Origin: UBA965 sp040396955
GTDB lineage: Bacteria > Chloroflexota > Chloroflexia > Chloroflexales > Roseiflexaceae
DNA: 64,000 nucleotides
Reading direction: 5' to 3'
Assembly: GCA_040396955.1 (NCBI GenBank)
Contig: JBBAWX010000003.1
Location: 1 to 64,000, forward strand
The notes under the pieces were generated by a model. That model worked only from the letters and a program-made list of their open reading frames with translations. It was not told the DNA's origin and did no database searches. A program made the position numbers and the translations under genes. Below are positions 59,787-64,000 of this stretch, piece after piece; positions within the stretch are counted from its first letter, which is position 1; each line of letters begins with the position of its first letter.

Positions 59787-61967
59787 TTAGCCTGGTAATG
59801 CCAGTGGGAGCTGGGTTAGTCGTTGACCGGTCAGGGCAAACACCGCATTCCCAATGGCGCCTGCCACTGGACCGATGGGGGGCTCGCCCATGCCTCCGGG
59901 TTCATCGCCACCGCCCGTGATGACGACGGTGATGTCTGGAGCTTGACTATTGCGTAGCAGTGGATAGCGGTCGAAATTCACGGCGGCGAAAGTGCCATCT
60001 TGAATGGTGAGTTGCTCAACCAGTGTTGAGCTGACACCCATGACGATGCCGCCTTCGGTTTGGGTTTGGACGCCGGTCGGGTTAATCACCAGACCAGCAT
60101 CGACGGCTGCAAAAACCTGATGCACTCGCACGGCCCCATCAACGATGGATACACGGGCCACTTGGGCCACACAAGTGCCGGCATCGGCGGAACAGGCAAT
60201 CCCCTGGGCCTGCCCTGCTGGCAACGGTTGCCCCCAGTTGGCTGCCGCCGCTGCTGCCCGCAAGACACCCTGCATCCGCCGCCCAAACGGTGTGTCGGGG
60301 AGGTTTTTGAGGCGAAACTCAAGTGGATCCATGCCGATGGCGTGGGCGAGCTCGTCGATGAACCCCTCAATCGCAAAGCCGTTGGCGAGCAAGCCAAGCC
60401 CCCGCCAAAAACTAGTCGCAACGGGCAGTGCGACGCGCTGTGACTGGGTACGTTTGCCCTGGGCGGCTTGGTAGTAGAGCATGCCGCCACGCATGGCGCC
60501 GATGTCCCAACCGAGGATGGTGCCCACGAGCGGTGGGAAGATGGTCAACAATACGTCGCCACTGGCCTGATAGTGCTCGAGCGTCTGAATGATGCCATCC
60601 GACGACACACTCCCACGCATCAGGTGATGGGTGGGCGGGCGTACGTAGCCGTTGCGAAACTCTTCGGCACGGCTCCACTGGACGCAAACGGGCCGCTGTG
60701 CGGCTTGTGAGAGCCGTGCTGCTTCGACCCCGAGCGTCGGATCAAGGCGACGTCCAAATCCACCACCGAGGTAGACCGGGTGGACCACCACTTGGTCGCG
60801 TTCACGACCGATGGCCGTGGCAATGGCATCGACGAGGCCGACCGGTACTTGGGTGGAAACCCACGCTTCGACTTTGTCGGCACGTACATCTACGACGGCT
60901 GCCTGTGGCTCAAGATGGGCGTGTGCTGCCATCGGGGTCCGGAACTCGAGCTCACGGGTGGTGGCAGCGGCAGGTGGAGTGTCTGGATTTCCCTCGTATT
61001 GGATATCGACCCCCTGGCCGGGAACCACGGTGGTGAGGCGATCGATGTCGGCTTGGGAAAGCAGCGGGTCTGGCGTGTTCCAGGTGATCTGCATGCGGTT
61101 GAGCGCGGCGAGGGCCTGTGCTTTGCTCTCTGCGGCCACAGCCACAAACTGCCCATCTACGATGATACTGATGACTCCAGGTTGCTCACGAGCATCAGCT
61201 TCATCGACGCGTGCAATCGTGGCTCCAATGATGCTCGGGCGCGCCACCGCCCCCCAGAGCATCCCCGGTAACCGGATGTCGTGCCCGTACTGGGCGGCGC
61301 CAATCACCTTTGCGGGCAGGTCGACACGCGGCATGGCCTGACCAATATAACGGAAAGAACCGGCTTCTTTCAGAGCTGGCGATGTCTCGGGTACTTGCCA
61401 CGCACCGGTGTGGCTGGCAACAATATCGCCGAACGTGAGTGATTGTGCTCCCGCCGAGATAACCCCGTCGCTGATGGTAAGGGCGTCGGCTGTGACACCG
61501 AACTTGGTCGCTGCAGCTTGGGCTAGCATGAAGCGCAAAGATGCGGCGGCTTGACGTAACGGAAGGTAGTGTGACACCACACTCTCACTGTTCCCCGTGC
61601 CGTTGGGGTCATCGACGCCGTAGCCGGTATCTGCTGCGGTGACACGGATGCGTTCCCACGGAACATCTAATTCGTCGGCTGCAATCTGTGCCAATGCCGT
61701 ATGGATGCCCTGGCCCATTTCGATTTTTTGGATGTGCAGGGTAATGCTGTTGTCACGTGCAATCACGAACCAAGTCGTTGGGGTGGCGGTTGGCGCTCCC
61801 CGGCTAAAGGCCTTTTCGGTGCCATCCGCAAATGTAGCCAATGATCTGCGTAGCTGCGGCATGCCAACAACCCACCCGATGGTGAGGGCTACACCCACGC
61901 CACCTACACCGATGAAGAGACCACGTCGACTGAGGCGCCAGCGTTTTGGCGGTGTTTGTTCGCTCAT
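59787..61967 (-). CDS. Molybdenum hydroxylase large subunit (isoquinoline 1-oxidoreductase beta-like)
   Basis: Molybdopterin-binding subunit of the xanthine oxidase family, 726 residues. A twin-arginine signal (SRRGLFIG, Arg14-Arg15, then a hydrophobic stretch) means it is exported folded with its cofactor, together with the small subunit. Conserved blocks are IEMGQGIHTALAQIAADEL, YLGGGFGRRLDP, FWRGLG and GEPPIGPVAGAIGNAV near the end; that last block normally carries the active-site Glu. It overlaps the 2Fe-2S subunit by 4 bases. The substrate is probably an aldehyde or N-heterocycle. Confidence 0.9.
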   Translation of the reverse strand: MSEQTPPKRWRLSRRGLFIGVGGVGVALTIGWVVGMPQLRRSLATFADGTEKAFSRGAPTATPTTWFVIARDNSITLHIQKIEMGQGIHTALAQIAADELDVPWERIRVTAADTGYGVDDPNGTGNSESVVSHYLPLRQAAASLRFMLAQAAATKFGVTADALTISDGVISAGAQSLTFGDIVASHTGAWQVPETSPALKEAGSFRYIGQAMPRVDLPAKVIGAAQYGHDIRLPGMLWGAVARPSIIGATIARVDEADAREQPGVISIIVDGQFVAVAAESKAQALAALNRMQITWNTPDPLLSQADIDRLTTVVPGQGVDIQYEGNPDTPPAAATTRELEFRTPMAAHAHLEPQAAVVDVRADKVEAWVSTQVPVGLVDAIATAIGRERDQVVVHPVYLGGGFGRRLDPTLGVEAARLSQAAQRPVCVQWSRAEEFRNGYVRPPTHHLMRGSVSSDGIIQTLEHYQASGDVLLTIFPPLVGTILGWDIGAMRGGMLYYQAAQGKRTQSQRVALPVATSFWRGLGLLANGFAIEGFIDELAHAIGMDPLEFRLKNLPDTPFGRRMQGVLRAAAAAANWGQPLPAGQAQGIACSADAGTCVAQVARVSIVDGAVRVHQVFAAVDAGLVINPTGVQTQTEGGIVMGVSSTLVEQLTIQDGTFAAVNFDRYPLLRNSQAPDITVVITGGGDEPGGMGEPPIGPVAGAIGNAVFALTGQRLTQLPLALPG

Positions 61968-62434
61968 GCCTGATTCGCTTTCTGGAGCTCAGCGGCTCGG
62001 GCTACGGCTTGGCGGATGCGATGGTAGGTGCCACACCGGCAGTAGTTTTGATCCATGGCTGCCACAATATCGGCTGCGCTTGGTTCGGGATTGTCTTGTA
62101 ACAACGCAGCCGCTGTGAGCATTTGCCCACTCATGCACCAGCCACATTGGGGCACTTGGAGTTCCAAAAAAGCCTGTTGGACGGGGTGGAGTGTGTCACC
62201 TTCGGCGAGCCCTTCGATGGTGCGGATCGTTTTGCCGACCACGCTATTGACGGGGGTTTGGCAGGCACGTGTTGCGACGTCATCGATGAGCACGGTGCAG
62301 GCTCCGCAGATGCCGGCACCACAACCAAATTTGGTGCCGGTGAGGGCAAGTTCGTCGCGTAGCACAAGTACCAACGGGCGCGTATCGCCGTTGTCAGCAA
62401 TGGGGTAGATGTTCCCATTGATAAGCAGTTCCAT
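61964..62434 (-). CDS. Molybdenum hydroxylase 2Fe-2S subunit
   Basis: Electron-transfer subunit of 156 residues. The plant-type [2Fe-2S] cluster uses CGAGICGACTVL plus a downstream Cys (TRACQTPV). The C-terminal helical cluster uses CGWCMSG and YCRCGTY. It has no export signal of its own and would ride with the twin-arginine large subunit. It is the first gene of the two-gene operon. There is no FAD subunit, as in the IorAB group. Confidence 0.93.
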   Translation of the reverse strand: MELLINGNIYPIADNGDTRPLVLVLRDELALTGTKFGCGAGICGACTVLIDDVATRACQTPVNSVVGKTIRTIEGLAEGDTLHPVQQAFLELQVPQCGWCMSGQMLTAAALLQDNPEPSAADIVAAMDQNYCRCGTYHRIRQAVARAAELQKANQA

Positions 62435-62540
62435 GTGGGGGTCTTTCTAGGTGTGACCGCTTTCGTATGAGCTTCCGGTGTAACGGTGCTCTTTAGTAGT
62501 ACGCATGCGCGGTCGTTTCAGTTTGTTTGCGTTGCTCCAC

Positions 62541-63566
62541 CTATGTCGGTGTGAGAAGAATCTTGAAGCCCGACTTAGCTTCAAAATCTGCAAACGCCCG
62601 TTGCCAGTCGTTGATGGGACGTATATCGCTGATGAGTGGCTCCGTGCGTACGGTGCCGTTGGCGAGGAGTCGCAAAGCACGGCGCCATGCCGAGGGGACG
62701 CTGGCGTTGCTCCCTGTGACGATGAGTTCACGATAACAAACCTGATCCATGTCCCAACTGATGGGTGTGCCAAACAAACCGATTTGCATGTACCGCCCAC
62801 CACGGCGCACGAGTTGGAGGAGGGCACTCGCCGCTGGCCCGGCACCTGCACACTCAATGACGACATCGGCACCGAGCCCCGCACTGAGTGCATTGATGTG
62901 TGGCAACGGGTCGGTCGTATCAATGTTGATACAGGCGCTAGCGCCGATCTGCCTTGCCAACGCCAGGCGCGCCTCATCGAGGCGTGTGCCAAGGACGATG
63001 ACATGGGCACCGGCACTCTGGGCAACTTGAAGGGTGAGGAGGCCGATGGTGCCCGGCCCTGCGATGACAACCACATCGCCGGTGGTGATGTGCCCCAATT
63101 CCACGGCGTTCACCACGCAGGCCAGTGGTTCACTGAGCGCTGCCGCTTGGTCACTCACATGGTCGGGGATGAGGTGAATGTTGTGCGCGGGGACGCGCAC
63201 ATAGCGGGCAAAGCCCCCATTGACCGCCGATCCAATTGATTGGCGTGCCATGCAGAGGTTGGGTCGCCCGTTGCGACAGTGAGCACACCGTTGGCAGGTA
63301 GAGTAGTACGTTTCGGTGGTTACCCGTTGACCCACATGGAGCCCTACGACATCGGTGCCAATCTCCGCAATACGACCACTTATTTCGTGCCCCATGACAA
63401 CAGGTGGTTTGGTTTTGAATTCGTCATGATAGATGTGCAAATCAGTGCCACAAATTCCAGCATAAGCAACCTCAATAATGACATGACCTGGCAGGGCATC
63501 AGGTTCGGCGGTGTCACCGATGCCCACGTTGGCGAGGCCCGGGGCAAGTTTCATGAGTCCTTGCAT
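62541..63566 (-). CDS. Zinc-dependent alcohol dehydrogenase (sorbitol/threonine dehydrogenase-like)
   Basis: Medium-chain dehydrogenase of 341 residues. The catalytic zinc site is GICGTDLH (Cys) with MGHEISG (His-Glu). The structural zinc site is CQRCAHCRNGRPNLC. The coenzyme-binding motif is VIAGPGTIGLLTLQ. The ATG at 63566 follows AAAGGAGTGTGCACC; upstream in-frame codons are not needed. It is divergent from the SDR at 63636, and the two may share the 69-base promoter region and a pathway. Confidence 0.9.
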   Translation of the reverse strand: MQGLMKLAPGLANVGIGDTAEPDALPGHVIIEVAYAGICGTDLHIYHDEFKTKPPVVMGHEISGRIAEIGTDVVGLHVGQRVTTETYYSTCQRCAHCRNGRPNLCMARQSIGSAVNGGFARYVRVPAHNIHLIPDHVSDQAAALSEPLACVVNAVELGHITTGDVVVIAGPGTIGLLTLQVAQSAGAHVIVLGTRLDEARLALARQIGASACINIDTTDPLPHINALSAGLGADVVIECAGAGPAASALLQLVRRGGRYMQIGLFGTPISWDMDQVCYRELIVTGSNASVPSAWRRALRLLANGTVRTEPLISDIRPINDWQRAFADFEAKSGFKILLTPT

Positions 63567-63635
63567 GGTGCACACTCCTTTGTTGTTGGTTGAATGGTGT
63601 ACAATCGGATTATGCCATAGACCACAAGGAGGCAT

Positions 63636-64000
63636 ATGTCGCAGCGTTTTGATGGAAAAGTAGCTTTAGTCAGTGGTGCCACCAGTGGTATTGGCGCTGA
63701 AGTGGCACAGCGGCTATTGGAGGCTGGCGCAACAGTGGTTTTTTGTGGCCTCGAAAGCGCCGAAGCGGACCGTTTGTGCCAAAGCGCTCCCCAACATACC
63801 CACTATGTCGCCGTCGATCTGTGTGATCCGGCCGCGTGTGATGCCTTTGTGGATGCTGCCATTGCCACCTTTGGGCGCATTGATATCATTATCAACAACG
63901 CTGCTTCGGTGGCACGTAGTACCATCGAAAGCACAGATGCGGCGTTTTTTGATGCGATGATGGCCTTGAATGTGCGGGCTCCGCTCTTGATTGTGCGCCG
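63636..64000 (+). CDS. Short-chain dehydrogenase/reductase (3' end outside window)
   Basis: The first 121 residues of an SDR. AAGGAGGCAT precedes the ATG. The cofactor motif is SGATSGIG at about residues 13-20 and NNAA appears in IIINNAASV. The YxxxK active site lies beyond the window. A different-frame opening at 63673-63960 is a shadow of this gene. Confidence 0.88.
   Translation, partial: MSQRFDGKVALVSGATSGIGAEVAQRLLEAGATVVFCGLESAEADRLCQSAPQHTHYVAVDLCDPAACDAFVDAAIATFGRIDIIINNAASVARSTIESTDAAFFDAMMALNVRAPLLIVR

Noticed and set aside
63673..63960. A 95-codon frame on the plus strand
   Set aside because: Different-frame shadow of the SDR that starts at 63636 with a strong ribosome site.

Overview
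The window looks like a chromosomal scaffold from a phototrophic member of the Chloroflexota. Genes for all three subunits of magnesium chelatase (BchI at 16846-17910, BchD at 27026-28825, BchH at 29086-32739) and a PucC/LhaA-type pigment-complex MFS protein (14632-15999) point to bacteriochlorophyll synthesis. Secreted proteins with long Pro/Thr linkers, a b(a3)-type oxidase, NYN/YacP-like and LysM proteins fit the same phylum. The genus cannot be fixed from this sequence, and no reaction-centre or chlorosome gene is present. A 100-base run of N at 18716-18815 shows that this is a scaffolded draft assembly.

Layout: (1) 1-5716, a sugar ABC importer (binding lipoprotein plus two permeases, no ATPase) followed by a Gfo/Idh/MocA dehydrogenase and an aldo/keto reductase. 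(2) 5797-14459, cell-envelope and housekeeping genes: a class A beta-lactamase-fold hydrolase, a secreted golvesin-like protein, a NYN nuclease, a radical SAM protein, a LysM lipoprotein, adenylate kinase overlapping glycogen synthase, and an M24 peptidase. (3) 14528-17967, the first pigment block (PucC-like, SAM methyltransferase, bchI). (4) 17968-21290, an A+T-rich accessory island with a REP-associated tyrosine transposase and its repeats, the assembly gap, a 5'-truncated cytosine-C5 methyltransferase and a DUF262/DUF1524 (GmrSD-like) nuclease. (5) 21290-25600, a decayed glycosidase tail, an SDR, a GH78-type rhamnosidase, an FMN reductase and a membrane protein. (6) 26011-32739, the second pigment block: a 90-residue membrane protein translationally coupled to bchD, bchH, and a tiny opposite-strand membrane ORF between them.

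(7) 32769-36743, nth, envelope proteins and an MshC/CysRS-like ligase. (8) 36864-49208, a glycosyltransferase, an MFS transporter, a cysteine-desulfurase-like enzyme, YccF, a lipid kinase, an M20 amidohydrolase, an unusual two-CNB-domain plus polyferredoxin protein, ComF, a TPR protein, a CPBP protease, MiaB and an acidic protein. (9) 49399-54829, three tandem secreted trypsin-like proteases with a shared C-terminal domain. (10) 54830-59462, an APH(6)-like kinase, a DtxR regulator and a b(a3)-type cytochrome oxidase cluster with small subunits too short for routine gene calling. (11) 59563-64000, tRNA-Lys(UUU), a two-subunit molybdenum hydroxylase, a zinc alcohol dehydrogenase and a partial SDR.

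The strongest candidates for new biology are small uncharacterised membrane proteins in the Mg-chelatase region, the CNB-ferredoxin fusion, the MshC-like ligase outside Actinobacteria, and the nuclease next to a broken methylase. Homology statements come from motifs read by eye. No database search, structure prediction or GC calculation was run.
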